Below are positions 19,895-28,911 of a stretch of 64,000 nucleotides of DNA, piece by piece (position 1 is the first letter of the stretch; every line of letters starts with the position of its first letter). The notes under the pieces were generated by a model. The model was not told the origin of the DNA, did not search any database, and saw only the letters and a list, made by a program, of their open reading frames with translations. The translations under genes were made by a program, and so were the position numbers. Origin of the DNA: Acinetobacter haemolyticus (lineage in GTDB: Bacteria; Pseudomonadota; Gammaproteobacteria; Pseudomonadales; Moraxellaceae); NCBI RefSeq assembly GCF_900406815.1, contig NZ_OVCN01000015.1, forward strand, positions 1-64,000. The letters are read 5' to 3'.

Positions 19895-21064
19895 ATGAAC
19901 ACAAGCCCAGCCAGAGAACATCCTGAAAGTCATCTTGTGACAAGGGAAGCAACGCTAGAGGATGATCATGCCCTAAGAACATTGATCGCTGTACCCATGA
20001 CTACCCGAGGGATTCAGATTAGTTTTCAACGTGAACCAAGCTATTTCAAAGCCTCTGATATCCTGTATAAACATAAATTGCATGTTCTGATTGAGGATAA
20101 AGAAAATCAGAAAAAAGTTGCCTGCTATAGCAATGGTTATCGACCATGTTATGTTAATCGAGAGATACAAAACTTTCGATATGCAAGTGATTTACGTGTT
20201 GATCATCAATATCGCGGAAAATCTCTAGTGAAAATGCTAGGCGCTCATGTCGAAAAAAATATGCATGATCCTAATTTTAGTCAAATGATTATTTTTGATG
20301 ATAATCATGCTGCACGTGCGGCTATTCAAACACCTAAAACTGGCATGCCTGATTATTATGATGAAGGATTGATTGAGACATTAACATTAACGAGTTTAGG
20401 CCGACTGAGTAAACTAAAAAAATATATACAGGCTCAAACGTCGAATTATGAAACTGCTGATGAGATTTGGTCCTGCACTGCTGGGATTGAACATATTGCT
20501 GCAATGAATGCTTTTGTGACGGAAATGTCAGATTATTATAATTTTATGCCTGCATATAATTTTGAAGAATTGGCTGAAGGGAATTGTTATTTTTCTGGTT
20601 TAAAACTCTCGGATTTTTTACTTTATTTTCATAATGATAAAATCGTAGGAATGTTTGGGTTATGGGATCAACATGGTCTTAAACAAACCAAGATATTGCA
20701 TTACAGTCGCATGATTGGATTGTTTCGTCCGATTTATAATTTATGTACGATTTTTAGCAAAAGTTTAATTTTGCCAAAACGTGGTGACTCTGTGAAATAC
20801 CATGTATTACATAGTTTATTGTGTCATCCAAGCGCTTTGTTTTTGCACCATCGTATGCTCACCGATGCTTATCAGCGTTCCAAGCAACTGGGGATCGGCG
20901 CTGTAAGTTTTACCTTGTCCCATCAAGATCCCCGTTATCAGCTCAATCAATTTTATAAGGGAGAGCGTTTAACTGGAATGCATGGTTTTATTAGTTTTCA
21001 AGGTGATCCTCGCCCCAATTTTGACAAAAACTTAATCCCATATCTTGAGGTGGGACGGATCTAG
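19895..21064 (+). CDS. GNAT-family N-acyltransferase
   Basis: A 389-residue protein whose first half carries a GNAT fold: ATLEDDHALRTLI at the N-terminus, ASDLRVDHQYRGKSLVKML as the acyl-CoA-binding V-x-x-x-x-RGxG/S region (about residues 90-110), and FDDNHAARA after it. The second half (about residues 180-389) looks like a further degenerate GNAT-type domain (DKIVGMFGLWDQ; a C-terminal QLNQFYKGERL). It is the last gene of the operon, 11 bases after the channel gene, and ends at a terminator. The acyl donor and acceptor are unknown. With the GH3 enzyme it forms the presumed biosynthetic part of the unit. Confidence 0.75.
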   Translation: MNTSPAREHPESHLVTREATLEDDHALRTLIAVPMTTRGIQISFQREPSYFKASDILYKHKLHVLIEDKENQKKVACYSNGYRPCYVNREIQNFRYASDLRVDHQYRGKSLVKMLGAHVEKNMHDPNFSQMIIFDDNHAARAAIQTPKTGMPDYYDEGLIETLTLTSLGRLSKLKKYIQAQTSNYETADEIWSCTAGIEHIAAMNAFVTEMSDYYNFMPAYNFEELAEGNCYFSGLKLSDFLLYFHNDKIVGMFGLWDQHGLKQTKILHYSRMIGLFRPIYNLCTIFSKSLILPKRGDSVKYHVLHSLLCHPSALFLHHRMLTDAYQRSKQLGIGAVSFTLSHQDPRYQLNQFYKGERLTGMHGFISFQGDPRPNFDKNLIPYLEVGRI

Positions 21065-21076
21065 CATAAATTGAAC

Positions 21077-21110
21077 AGACTGCAAAATATTGAGTATTGA
21101 GCAGTCTTTT
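21077..21110 (+). terminator. terminator of the exporter/GH3 operon
   Basis: AGACTGC ... GCAGTCTTTT forms a 7-bp stem, extended by an A-T pair, ending in a T-run, 12 bases after the last gene's stop. Confidence 0.7.
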
Positions 21111-21183
21111 CAGAAATGAATGTTTTAAGCTGCTGTATTTCTGGACAGATTCCGGTTAAATCACTTCGAAATACAGACAAAAG

Positions 21184-21212
21184 TTATCAATTTCATAAAA
21201 TACTTCTATAAT
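21184..21212 (+). promoter_or_regulatory. promoter of the OsmC-YcaO gene
   Basis: TTATCA, a 17-base spacer and a perfect TATAAT form a good sigma-70 promoter. It gives a leader of about 145 bases before the ATG at 21365. No other structure was noted in this gap. Confidence 0.55.
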
Positions 21213-21364
21213 AACGCCCATCATTACGAGTTGCAGAGCGCATGTCATCTCGACAATCTCTTGCGACTACGCATTATTAAGTCAATTTAACATTACAATT
21301 CGGCTTATTTATCAATATTTTCAATCTTTTGTGTCAACCACATCAGACTAACTTAGGTGCCAGC

Positions 21365-23569
21365 ATGGAAATCAAGGTTAATTACCTCGACAACCTTCGA
21401 CAAGAAGCCAAATTCGATGACTTTACGGTAATCGCCGACCAACCGATTCGCTACAAAGGAGATGGTTCGGCACCGGGTCCATTTGATTATTTCTTGGCAT
21501 CATCAGCACTGTGTGCTGCTTATTTTGTAAAAGTTTACTGTGCCGCGCGTGATATCCCGACTGATAATATTCGTTTATCGCAAAACAACATTGTTGATCC
21601 AGAAAACCGCTATAAACAGATTTTTAAAATTCAGGTTGAACTCCCAGCTGATATTTCTGAAAAAGATCGTCAGGGGATCTTGCGATCAATTGACCGTTGT
21701 ACCGTTAAGAAAGTCATTCAAACGGGTCCTGAGTTTGTCATTGAAGAAGTAGAAAGTATCGATGCGGATGCTCAAGCCTTATTGATGCCAAATCTTGCAT
21801 CTGAAAATACCACTTATATTCAAGGTAAAGATTTACCTTTAGAAGAAACTATTGCCAATATGTCCGCGATCTTGGCTGGTTTAGGCATGAAGATCGAAAT
21901 TGCATCATGGCGCAATATCGTACCGAATGTTTGGTCGCTGCATATCCGTGATGCGCAGTCACCGATGTGTTTTACCAATGGTAAAGGCTCAACCAAAGAA
22001 AGCGCATTAGCATCTGCATTGGGCGAGTTTATTGAACGTCTTAATTGTAATTTCTTCTATAACGATCAATTTTGGGGAGAAGAAATTGCCAACGCAGCGT
22101 TTGTGCATTACCCAGACGAGAAATGGTTTAAACCAGGGCCAAATGGCGAATTACCAAAAGAAATCTTGGATGAATATTGTCTTGAGATTTACGACCCTGA
22201 AAAAGAGTTATTAGGTACACATTTATACGATACTAACTCAGGCAATATCGAACGTGGGATTTGTTCACTTCCTTTTGTTCGCCAATCTGATGGTGAAACT
22301 GTTTATTTTCCATCGAACTTGATTGAAAACTTATATCTCAGTAATGGGATGAGTGCAGGCAATACATTAGAAGAAGCCCAAGTTCAGTGTTTATCTGAAA
22401 TTTTTGAACGTGCTGTAAAACGTGAAATTATTGAAGGTGAAATTGCACTACCTGATGTTCCTGAAGACGTTTTGGCAAAGTATCCAAGTATTGTTGCAGG
22501 TATCCAAGGCTTAGAAGAACAAGGTTTTCCAGTATTGGTTAAAGATGCTTCTTTGGGCGGTCAATTCCCTGTGATGTGTGTCACTTTGATGAACCCACGT
22601 ACAGGCGGTGTGTTTGCCTCATTTGGGGCACATCCAAGTTTTGAAGTGGCTTTAGAACGTAGTTTAACTGAGTTATTGCAAGGTCGTAGTTTTGAAGGTT
22701 TGAATGACTTACCTCAACCAACCTTCCAAAGTGAAGCAGTGACCGAACCGAATAATTTTGTGGAACACTTTATTGATTCAAGTGGCTTAGTCTCTTGGCG
22801 TTTCTTCAGCGCTAAATCTGATTATGATTTTGTAGAATGGGATTTCACCAATGATGGTGAAAACTCGAATGCGGATGAAGCTGCTGAATTGTTTGGCATT
22901 CTTGAAGAAATGGGCAAAGAAGTCTACATGGCTGTCTATGAACATTTAGGTGCTACAGCTTGTCGTATCCTCGTACCAGATTATTCTGAGATTTATTTAG
23001 TTGAAGATTTGATTTGGGACAATACCAATAAAGCATTGGCATTCCGTGAAGATATTCTAAATATTCATCGTTTAGATAATGAGCGTCTTGAAGCGCTGGT
23101 TGAGCGTTTAGAAGAATGTGAACTTGACGATTATACTGAAATCACAACCTTAATTGGCATTGAGTTTGATGACAATACGGTTTGGGGACAATTGACACTG
23201 CTTGAATTAAAGCTCCTTATTTATGTTGCTTTGAAGCAATTTGAAGAAGCCAAAGATTTAGTTGAGCAATTCCTCCAATACAACACCAACACTGTAGAAC
23301 GTGGTTTGTTCTATCAATGTATGAACGTCGTGTTGGAAGTTATTCTTGATGACGAGATGGAGTTGGAAGATTACGAAAAGAACTTCCGTCGTATGTTTGG
23401 TGATGAACGTATGGATGCTGTCGTGGGTTCAGTTGAAGGTACTGTTCGTTTTTATGGTTTAACACCAACCAGTATGAAACTCGAAGGTTTGGATCGTCAT
23501 TTACGCTTGATCGAAAGCTACAAGAAGTTGCATGCTGCTCGTGCAAAAGCAGTCGGTTTAAATAAATAA
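21365..23569 (+). CDS. ycaO: OsmC domain / YcaO domain fusion protein
   Basis: A 734-residue fusion. Residues 1-140 are an OsmC-like domain (SAPGPFDYFLASSALCAAYFVKVY contains its conserved cysteine). Residues 165 to the end match YcaO along their length (PMCFTNGKGSTKESALASAL, GERLNCN-like ATP-binding segments, SNGMSAGNTLEEA, SLGGQFPVMCV). YcaO proteins activate amide carbonyls with ATP; the E. coli member helps RimO-dependent methylthiolation of ribosomal protein S12. E. coli YcaO lacks the OsmC part. I chose ATG 21365, where the OsmC domain begins, over an upstream TTG at 21329. The gene is monocistronic. Confidence 0.9.
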   Translation: MEIKVNYLDNLRQEAKFDDFTVIADQPIRYKGDGSAPGPFDYFLASSALCAAYFVKVYCAARDIPTDNIRLSQNNIVDPENRYKQIFKIQVELPADISEKDRQGILRSIDRCTVKKVIQTGPEFVIEEVESIDADAQALLMPNLASENTTYIQGKDLPLEETIANMSAILAGLGMKIEIASWRNIVPNVWSLHIRDAQSPMCFTNGKGSTKESALASALGEFIERLNCNFFYNDQFWGEEIANAAFVHYPDEKWFKPGPNGELPKEILDEYCLEIYDPEKELLGTHLYDTNSGNIERGICSLPFVRQSDGETVYFPSNLIENLYLSNGMSAGNTLEEAQVQCLSEIFERAVKREIIEGEIALPDVPEDVLAKYPSIVAGIQGLEEQGFPVLVKDASLGGQFPVMCVTLMNPRTGGVFASFGAHPSFEVALERSLTELLQGRSFEGLNDLPQPTFQSEAVTEPNNFVEHFIDSSGLVSWRFFSAKSDYDFVEWDFTNDGENSNADEAAELFGILEEMGKEVYMAVYEHLGATACRILVPDYSEIYLVEDLIWDNTNKALAFREDILNIHRLDNERLEALVERLEECELDDYTEITTLIGIEFDDNTVWGQLTLLELKLLIYVALKQFEEAKDLVEQFLQYNTNTVERGLFYQCMNVVLEVILDDEMELEDYEKNFRRMFGDERMDAVVGSVEGTVRFYGLTPTSMKLEGLDRHLRLIESYKKLHAARAKAVGLNK

Positions 23570-23599
23570 TTAACAGCATGAGTTTTTAAATTCATACTG

Positions 23600-23652
23600 A
23601 ATACACTTGACTAAAAACGCCTATATCGTGGATAGTTAAGTGTATTTTTTTA
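23600..23652 (+). terminator. terminator of the OsmC-YcaO gene
   Basis: ATACACTTGACTA pairs with TAGTTAAGTGTAT (one mismatch) and runs into TTTTTTT. Confidence 0.8.
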
Positions 23653-23909
23653 TTAAAATCAGACAAATAAATTGAAATTATATTTTATTATGAATAGCAT
23701 TCATAATTTAAGATTATAAAAAATCATTTCATGCATATTTAGATTTTTTGTAGGCTATTGAAATCAAGGGAATAGAATTAGGTACGGAGCGACCAATGAG
23801 AACCTATATAAATAGCTTATCGGTTCTATAAGATTTCAACAGAGTTTCTGAACTGTTATGAAAAATTAATTTTCAAAAAAAAGATATTACAACACTAAAG
23901 AGTAGAACA
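23653..23909. other. non-coding region upstream of the amidohydrolase
   Basis: No gene seen. A short inverted repeat AGAACC ... GGTTCT occurs at about 23808-23830. Nothing else was supported. Confidence 0.35.
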
Positions 23910-24983
23910 ATGAAACAGCTCGATTTTTCTATTATTGATCCGCACATACACCAATGGGATCCTTACCATACTCCGCATTCAGCTGCTTTATTGGTTAAGA
24001 CATTGGGGAAATATCCATTTCTTATGGATAAGATTCTTCGTTTAGTAAAATCTAAAGCCTTGTTGGACACTCTGGGGCAAACGCAACATGTATTAAACCC
24101 ATATTTACCTCTGGATTATCATCAAGATTTAGATGGCATACGAGTTGAAAGTGTCGTCCATGTCGAAGCCAACTGGCATCACCATAAAGGGTTTGGCGTC
24201 GTTGAAGAAACGAGATGGCTAAGCCAGTTCGATTTTGCAACTTATGATTTAAAACTTGCTGCAATTGTAGCAACGGCAGACCCACGTCGCCGGAAATTCG
24301 CAGATATTCTAAAAGCTCATCGTGATGCGAGTCCTTTGTTTAGAGGAATTCGCAAGATGTCTTCTTGGCATGAGGATGATGGCATCTATCGATGGTCTAA
24401 AACACCTCATTTATATCAGTCTAAAAAATTTTTAAAGGGATTTGAGCAACTCGCCAAAATGGATTTGTCCTTCGACGCGTGGGGCTATTCAACTCAATTA
24501 AATGAAATCACCGCCTTGGCCAAGCAATTTCCAGAAACACGGATTGTCGTGGATCATCTTGCAACACCCGTTGGATTATTTGGTGCAGTAGGGAAGAAGA
24601 CTGGAAAAACAGCAGATCAACGTGATGCGATATTTAAGCAATGGCAAAACGATCTGAGCACTTTAGCAGAACAGCCGAATGTGCATGCAAAAATATCAGG
24701 GCTTATGATGCCCGTATTGGGGCATACATTTTATAAAGAAAATCGGACGGCAACTGTTGCTGAAATGGTTCACCGATTAACTCCGCTAATACAGCATGCG
24801 ATCCATGTCTTTGGTACAGATCGAATCATGTTCGCTTCAAACTATCCAATGGATAAACCTAACGCACGTTTAAATGATCTGATACAGGCTTACATCAAAA
24901 TGATTGAGCCTTATGGTTCAGAAGCTTTGCAAGCAATCTTCAGACAAAACGCAATCAATTTTTATCAGTTTAATATCAACTAA
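23910..24983 (+). CDS. amidohydrolase family (amidohydrolase_2) hydrolase
   Basis: A 357-residue TIM-barrel hydrolase of the amidohydrolase_2 group, which includes lactonases and dicarboxylate decarboxylases. The N-terminal IIDPHIHQWDP carries the HxH metal ligands. VDHLATP near residue 220 and the late FASNYPMD motif supply the other active-site residues, and AKISGL precedes the last strands. It is 15 bases upstream of a short-chain dehydrogenase, so a joint catabolic role on a lactone or cyclic carbonyl compound is plausible. The substrate cannot be told from the sequence. Confidence 0.8.
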   Translation: MKQLDFSIIDPHIHQWDPYHTPHSAALLVKTLGKYPFLMDKILRLVKSKALLDTLGQTQHVLNPYLPLDYHQDLDGIRVESVVHVEANWHHHKGFGVVEETRWLSQFDFATYDLKLAAIVATADPRRRKFADILKAHRDASPLFRGIRKMSSWHEDDGIYRWSKTPHLYQSKKFLKGFEQLAKMDLSFDAWGYSTQLNEITALAKQFPETRIVVDHLATPVGLFGAVGKKTGKTADQRDAIFKQWQNDLSTLAEQPNVHAKISGLMMPVLGHTFYKENRTATVAEMVHRLTPLIQHAIHVFGTDRIMFASNYPMDKPNARLNDLIQAYIKMIEPYGSEALQAIFRQNAINFYQFNIN

Positions 24984-24998
24984 ATAAAGAGTCATCTT

Positions 24999-25829
24999 AT
25001 GCAAAGTTTTAACCAAAAAGTCGCTGCAATTACAGGTGCCGGTTCTGGAATCGGACAACAACTTGCTATTTTATTGGCAAAGCAAGGTACACATTTAGCT
25101 TTGAGCGATGTGAATCAGGAAGGCTTAGCTGAAACATTTGATCTTGTTAAATCCTATCCAGTTAAAGTCACGCTTAGCACCTTAAATGTGGTTGATCGCA
25201 CTGCTGTAGAGCAATGGGCTGCAAATACCGCCCAAGAACATGGAAAAATTAACCTCATTTTTAATAATGCAGGTGTGGCACTGGCAAGCACGGTTGAAGG
25301 AATGAGTTATGAGGAAATGGAATGGGTATTTGATATTAATTTTTGGGGTGTTGTACATGGTACCAAAGCATTTTTACCTTATTTAAAACAAAGTGGTGAA
25401 GGGCACATCATCAATATCTCTAGTCTATTTGGTTTGACTGCCCAACCTACGCAAAGTGCATACAATGCGACTAAGTTTGCTGTACGTGGATTTACCGAAT
25501 CGCTTCGTCAAGAGCTTGACTTACAAGCCAACGGCGTAAGTGCAACTTGTGTGCATCCAGGTGGTATTCGGACCAATATCGCAAATAGTGCACGTATGAG
25601 TGACAGTATTCGTGCTTTAGGATTGAATCCCGCAAAAGCAAGTAAAGCTTTTAACAAGGTACTCAAAACCCCACCAGAAGAAGCAGCAAAAGTGATTTTG
25701 AATGCGGTCAAAAAAGATCAGCGCCGAGTTTTAATTGGCAATGATGCCAAAATCCTAGATCTAATTCAGCGTGTAGCACCATCACATTATGCGCAAGCAT
25801 TGAATTTATTCACCAAAAAGAAAAAGTAA
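24999..25829 (+). CDS. short-chain dehydrogenase/reductase
   Basis: A 276-residue classical SDR. TGAGSGIG (residues about 12-19) binds NAD(P), NNAGVA follows strand four, and the catalytic Ser-Tyr-Lys is seen as NISS...YNATK (residues about 140-160). It lies directly after the amidohydrolase and ends at a strong bidirectional terminator. The C-terminal basic tail (KKKK) is typical of a subset of these enzymes in Acinetobacter. The substrate is unknown. Confidence 0.88.
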   Translation: MQSFNQKVAAITGAGSGIGQQLAILLAKQGTHLALSDVNQEGLAETFDLVKSYPVKVTLSTLNVVDRTAVEQWAANTAQEHGKINLIFNNAGVALASTVEGMSYEEMEWVFDINFWGVVHGTKAFLPYLKQSGEGHIINISSLFGLTAQPTQSAYNATKFAVRGFTESLRQELDLQANGVSATCVHPGGIRTNIANSARMSDSIRALGLNPAKASKAFNKVLKTPPEEAAKVILNAVKKDQRRVLIGNDAKILDLIQRVAPSHYAQALNLFTKKKK

Positions 25830-25849
25830 GATTTGAGTTCATCCTCTAT

Positions 25850-25900
25850 TTGATTCACAAAGCTCTAAAGTAAGATGTCATTTAGGGCTTTGTGAATCAA
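25850..25900. terminator. bidirectional terminator
   Basis: TTGATTCACAAAGC-T-CTAAA pairs with TTTAG-G-GCTTTGTGAATCAA, giving an almost perfect stem of about 20 bp around an 11-base loop, between the convergent SDR and LysE genes. Confidence 0.85.
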
Positions 25901-25904
25901 TAGA

Positions 25905-26543
25905 TTATGCTAAATATTGAATGTTAAATTCTCTATAAAACATTCCCAAAGCCAACATAGCCATCATGACAGACAGCGTTCTTAATAAAATGGTTTGTAC
26001 TTTTATATCATTGAGAACTTTCTTTAGATTCCACGAAAAAAAGACATAAAGTCCGCCAATGATGGCAAGCGTGAAGATGGTAATAGACACAAGAAACCAG
26101 CTTTGCTTTTGCAATGACTGCGCGCCGAAGATAGCAGGTACAATCGCAAGATAAAATGAAATGGTTTTAGGATTACTCAAAGTAATTAACAGCCCATCTT
26201 TATAGGAAAAAAGCGTGTTTTTGAGATTTTCAGGTGCTTCATTTTCCAAAAGATTACCTTTAAAAAACCAAAACTTATAAGCTAAGTAAAGCAGGTACGA
26301 ACTTGATAGTAGTATCAAATAAAAAACCAAATGTGGACTGAAATGATGAAAAGAAGAAAAAAGAAAAATTGAAATCAATAAAAAAGTGAGATCTCCTGTG
26401 ATGAGACCACACAGCATCATCAGTCCATTTTTATATCCCTGTACTAAAGTCTTAAACATAAGACCAGTCATGCCTGGTCTAGGGAGGATTGCAGCTAATC
26501 CTAAAGTTAAAACATAGGTCATTGTTTGTGTGAGATGTTCCAT
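25905..26543 (-). CDS. LysE-family amino acid exporter
   Basis: A 212-residue inner-membrane protein with about six helices. It matches the LysE/RhtB translocator family, which exports amino acids or related metabolites. The N-terminal LAAILPRPGMTGLMFKTLVQGYKNGLM is the family's conserved start (usually PGP). The family proline pair is altered to PRPGM. I chose ATG 26543 (MEHLTQTM) over a TTG five codons upstream. It is divergent from an Lrp-type regulator, the usual arrangement for such exporters. The substrate is not known. Confidence 0.82.
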   Translation of the reverse strand: MEHLTQTMTYVLTLGLAAILPRPGMTGLMFKTLVQGYKNGLMMLCGLITGDLTFLLISIFLFSSFHHFSPHLVFYLILLSSSYLLYLAYKFWFFKGNLLENEAPENLKNTLFSYKDGLLITLSNPKTISFYLAIVPAIFGAQSLQKQSWFLVSITIFTLAIIGGLYVFFSWNLKKVLNDIKVQTILLRTLSVMMAMLALGMFYREFNIQYLA

Positions 26544-26630
26544 GTCAATTAAAACCAAATGAAATCGGATCTCTATTTTTTAATAAATACATAGGTAAAT
26601 TTGATCTATATGTTCTAGTAAATATCAAAA

Positions 26631-26651
26631 ATAGGGTATAAATAACCCTAT
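26631..26651. promoter_or_regulatory. probable operator of the Lrp-type regulator
   Basis: ATAGGGT-ATAAATA-ACCCTAT, with perfect 7-bp arms, lies 22 bases before the regulator start in the divergent intergenic region. Its place suggests autoregulation and control of the LysE gene. Confidence 0.6.
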
Positions 26652-26673
26652 ATTTAACTTTAATAGAAATGTT

Positions 26674-27153
26674 ATGCCTAGTTTGAAAATTGATAAAACT
26701 GATGCAAGAATTTTAGAGTTGTTGCAAAAGGACTCAAGAACCACAAATGCTGACTTATCAGAACAGTTAGGTCTTTCAACCTCGCCCTGTTGGCGAAGAG
26801 TCAAACATTTAGAAGACACCAAAGTCATCAAAGGATACGGCGTTTTACTTGATCGCAAAAAACTTGGCTTAGGTGTGATGGTGTTTGTCCGTGTATCGAT
26901 TGATAGTCATAGCGAAAGAGAGGCAAAGAAATTTGAAGAAGAAGTCACTGCTTTAGATTATGTCGTTGCATGTTATAGCATTGGCGGTGATGCTGACTTT
27001 TTGTTGCAAGTCGTATCACCAGATCTCGATACCTATGCTGAATTTTCAATGACGACCATTCGAAGATTGCCCGGAATCAAAGAAATGCAAAGTATGTTTG
27101 TGCTAAAGGAAATAAAGCCTTTTTTATGTTTTCCAGTAAAAGCTCAGAAATAA
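26674..27153 (+). CDS. Lrp/AsnC-family transcriptional regulator
   Basis: A 159-residue regulator. An N-terminal helix-turn-helix (TNADLSEQLGLSTSPCWRRV, residues about 26-45) is followed by an AsnC-type ligand-binding domain (YGVLLDRKKLGLGVMVFVRV ... GGDADFLLQV). This family senses amino acids. It is transcribed away from the LysE exporter, across a 21-bp palindrome that is likely its operator. The probable role is induction of amino-acid export when the amino acid is in excess. Confidence 0.9.
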   Translation: MPSLKIDKTDARILELLQKDSRTTNADLSEQLGLSTSPCWRRVKHLEDTKVIKGYGVLLDRKKLGLGVMVFVRVSIDSHSEREAKKFEEEVTALDYVVACYSIGGDADFLLQVVSPDLDTYAEFSMTTIRRLPGIKEMQSMFVLKEIKPFLCFPVKAQK

Positions 27154-27201
27154 GAGCCGCTTAAAGTTTAGAAAACTTTATTCTTATTCTTTCTTGATTT
27201 T

Positions 27202-27226
27202 ATAAATGATAATTATTATCATTTAT
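27202..27226. promoter_or_regulatory. Fur box upstream of the sigma factor
   Basis: AAATGATAAT-T-ATTATCATTT is a near-perfect palindrome and a close match to the Fur consensus GATAATGATAATCATTATC. It lies 22 bases before the chosen ATG at 27248. It shows that the haem-uptake sigma factor is probably iron-repressed. Confidence 0.88.
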
Positions 27227-27247
27227 AAACACTTTGTTTTTGAGTCA

Positions 27248-27775
27248 ATGATTGTGAACAAAAACCCGATACTCGTTGATGAATTATACAGAAACCATAG
27301 CGGGTGGCTTCATCATTGGCTGCGAAAGAAAATAGGAAGTTCTGAGCAAGCTGCTGATCTAGTCCATGATACATTTATTAAAATCTTGCAGACACGTGAT
27401 GAGCTACTGGGCGTCAAAGAACCAAAAGCTTATTTGACTTCGATTGCCAAAAATTTATTGATCGATCAAGTAAGACGTAAAAGAATTGAACAAGCGTATC
27501 TTGATGGTTTGAGTGAAATGGAATACATGCTTGATGCGGTTGTATCTCCAGAAGAACAGGTGCAAATCATTCAGGCGATCCATCAATTATGTAAAGCGTT
27601 AGAAGCGGTTTCTGAAAAAGCACAACAGGCTTTTATCTTGCATTATTTAGAGGGTTATACGCATAGGGAAGCGGCTGAACGAATTGGGGTTTCAACCAAG
27701 ATGATCCAAAAATATTTAGCCAATTGTTTAGTACAGTGCTATCAAAACCGAATGGATAGGGATGCATTGATGTAA
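27248..27775 (+). CDS. FecI-type extracytoplasmic-function sigma factor
   Basis: A 175-residue ECF sigma factor with region 2 (LYRNHSGWLHHWLRKKIGS ... AADLVHDTFIKIL) and region 4 (ALEAVSEKAQQAFILHYLEG, then YTHREAAERIGVSTKMIQKY). I chose ATG 27248 because the upstream ATG at 27206 would put the Fur box inside the coding region. The next gene encodes its FecR-type regulator, overlapping start to stop, and the next but one encodes a TonB receptor with a signalling domain. This is a standard cell-surface-signalling set. It should direct RNA polymerase to the receptor-hemophilin operon when haem is bound. Confidence 0.9.
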   Translation: MIVNKNPILVDELYRNHSGWLHHWLRKKIGSSEQAADLVHDTFIKILQTRDELLGVKEPKAYLTSIAKNLLIDQVRRKRIEQAYLDGLSEMEYMLDAVVSPEEQVQIIQAIHQLCKALEAVSEKAQQAFILHYLEGYTHREAAERIGVSTKMIQKYLANCLVQCYQNRMDRDALM

Positions 27776-28783
27776 ATGACAAACAATCATAATAACCAAC
27801 AATTGGTTGAAGAGGCGGCACAGTGGATTGTGCAATTAAGCGCGGATGATGAGGTGACTCGTCGTAATGCAGAAGTGCAATTCAAACAATGGAAAGAAAA
27901 TAGTCAGCAACATCAAAAAATTGCAAATGATATTGAACGCTGTCTCGGTTCGATTCACAAATTATCTCATAATCACCATAAAAAAATTGCAAAATCGGCA
28001 CTCAAAGCTGGGCTGGGATCAGGAAAGGTTTATAAAAACATTCGAACGGGTACAGCATTTGCGATCCTTCTATGTACTTTAGGTATTGGTACACTTTATT
28101 TATCAACTACATCATTAGGTTATATCACTGCGGATATTCGCAGTAATTCTAGCCAGTGGACCACTCAAACATTACAAGATGGTTCACAAATCATTCTTCG
28201 CGGTAAAAGTGCTGTCAATATTGATTTTAAGTCTGACCAAAGAGTGGTTGAGCTGGTGCAAGGAGAAATATTTGTTGATGTTGCCAAAGACCAGCAGCGA
28301 CCTTTTATTGTCCGAACCTCTCATGGACAAATACAGGCACTCGGAACAGCTTTTAGTGTTGCTTATCAACCAGAGATAACAGAATTAAAAATGCTGCATT
28401 CAAAAGTTCAAGTGCGAGCCAAACCATTCAAGACCACGTCTGTAAATAAAGCCAATCAAACAATAGTTGAAGCAGGGCAAGCAATTGGAATAGATCAAAA
28501 TGGTTTAACGCCAATTTCAGCACTAAATCGCTATAATGAGCAGCAAAAGTGGAATAAACATCAGTTGATGGTTGAAGATCTACCACTTAATCAAGTGCTG
28601 AAAGCCTTGGATCAGAACTACAAAGGAAAAATCATTTTTAATGATTCAGCACTAAGTAATATACAAGTCAATGCTGTATTACCACTAGACCAAACACAAG
28701 ATGCACTTAAACTACTCGGCGTAGTTTTTCCTCAATTAAAAATATATCAAATTACGCCTTATGTGATTTTTGTGAAGACTTAG
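27776..28783 (+). CDS. FecR-family sigma factor regulator
   Basis: A 335-residue anti-sigma/sigma-activating protein. A cytoplasmic N-terminal DUF4880-like segment (EEAAQWIVQLSADDE) is followed by one membrane helix (AFAILLCTLGIGTLYL, about residues 97-112), a periplasmic FecR domain (WTTQTLQDGSQIILRGKS ... VVELVQGEIFVDVA), and a C-terminal DUF4974-like domain that contacts the receptor signalling domain. It begins immediately after the sigma-factor stop codon. It relays occupancy of the TonB receptor encoded next to the sigma factor. Confidence 0.9.
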   Translation: MTNNHNNQQLVEEAAQWIVQLSADDEVTRRNAEVQFKQWKENSQQHQKIANDIERCLGSIHKLSHNHHKKIAKSALKAGLGSGKVYKNIRTGTAFAILLCTLGIGTLYLSTTSLGYITADIRSNSSQWTTQTLQDGSQIILRGKSAVNIDFKSDQRVVELVQGEIFVDVAKDQQRPFIVRTSHGQIQALGTAFSVAYQPEITELKMLHSKVQVRAKPFKTTSVNKANQTIVEAGQAIGIDQNGLTPISALNRYNEQQKWNKHQLMVEDLPLNQVLKALDQNYKGKIIFNDSALSNIQVNAVLPLDQTQDALKLLGVVFPQLKIYQITPYVIFVKT

Positions 28784-28826
28784 CATAAATTTTTAATTTT
28801 TTGGTTCCACTTTTTTCTTACTTGTT

Positions 28827-28830
28827 CGTC
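28827..28830 (+). promoter_or_regulatory. possible ECF -10 element before the haem receptor
   Basis: CGTC, a common ECF -10 core, lies 82 bases before the receptor start. A GGTTCC candidate -35 at 28803-28808 is 18 bases away. The match is weak; it is listed because the adjacent sigma factor needs a target here. Confidence 0.25.
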
Positions 28831-28911
28831 ATAGTAAATAGAAGCAATAAATTTGGATTATTTTAATTATTTGTATTGAATGATTCTTATTTCTATTTAC
28901 TGGGGTGTGTA

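Noticed and set aside
23808..23830. AGAACC ... GGTTCT repeat before the amidohydrolase
   Set aside because: The arms are six bases with a long loop; chance is a fair explanation.
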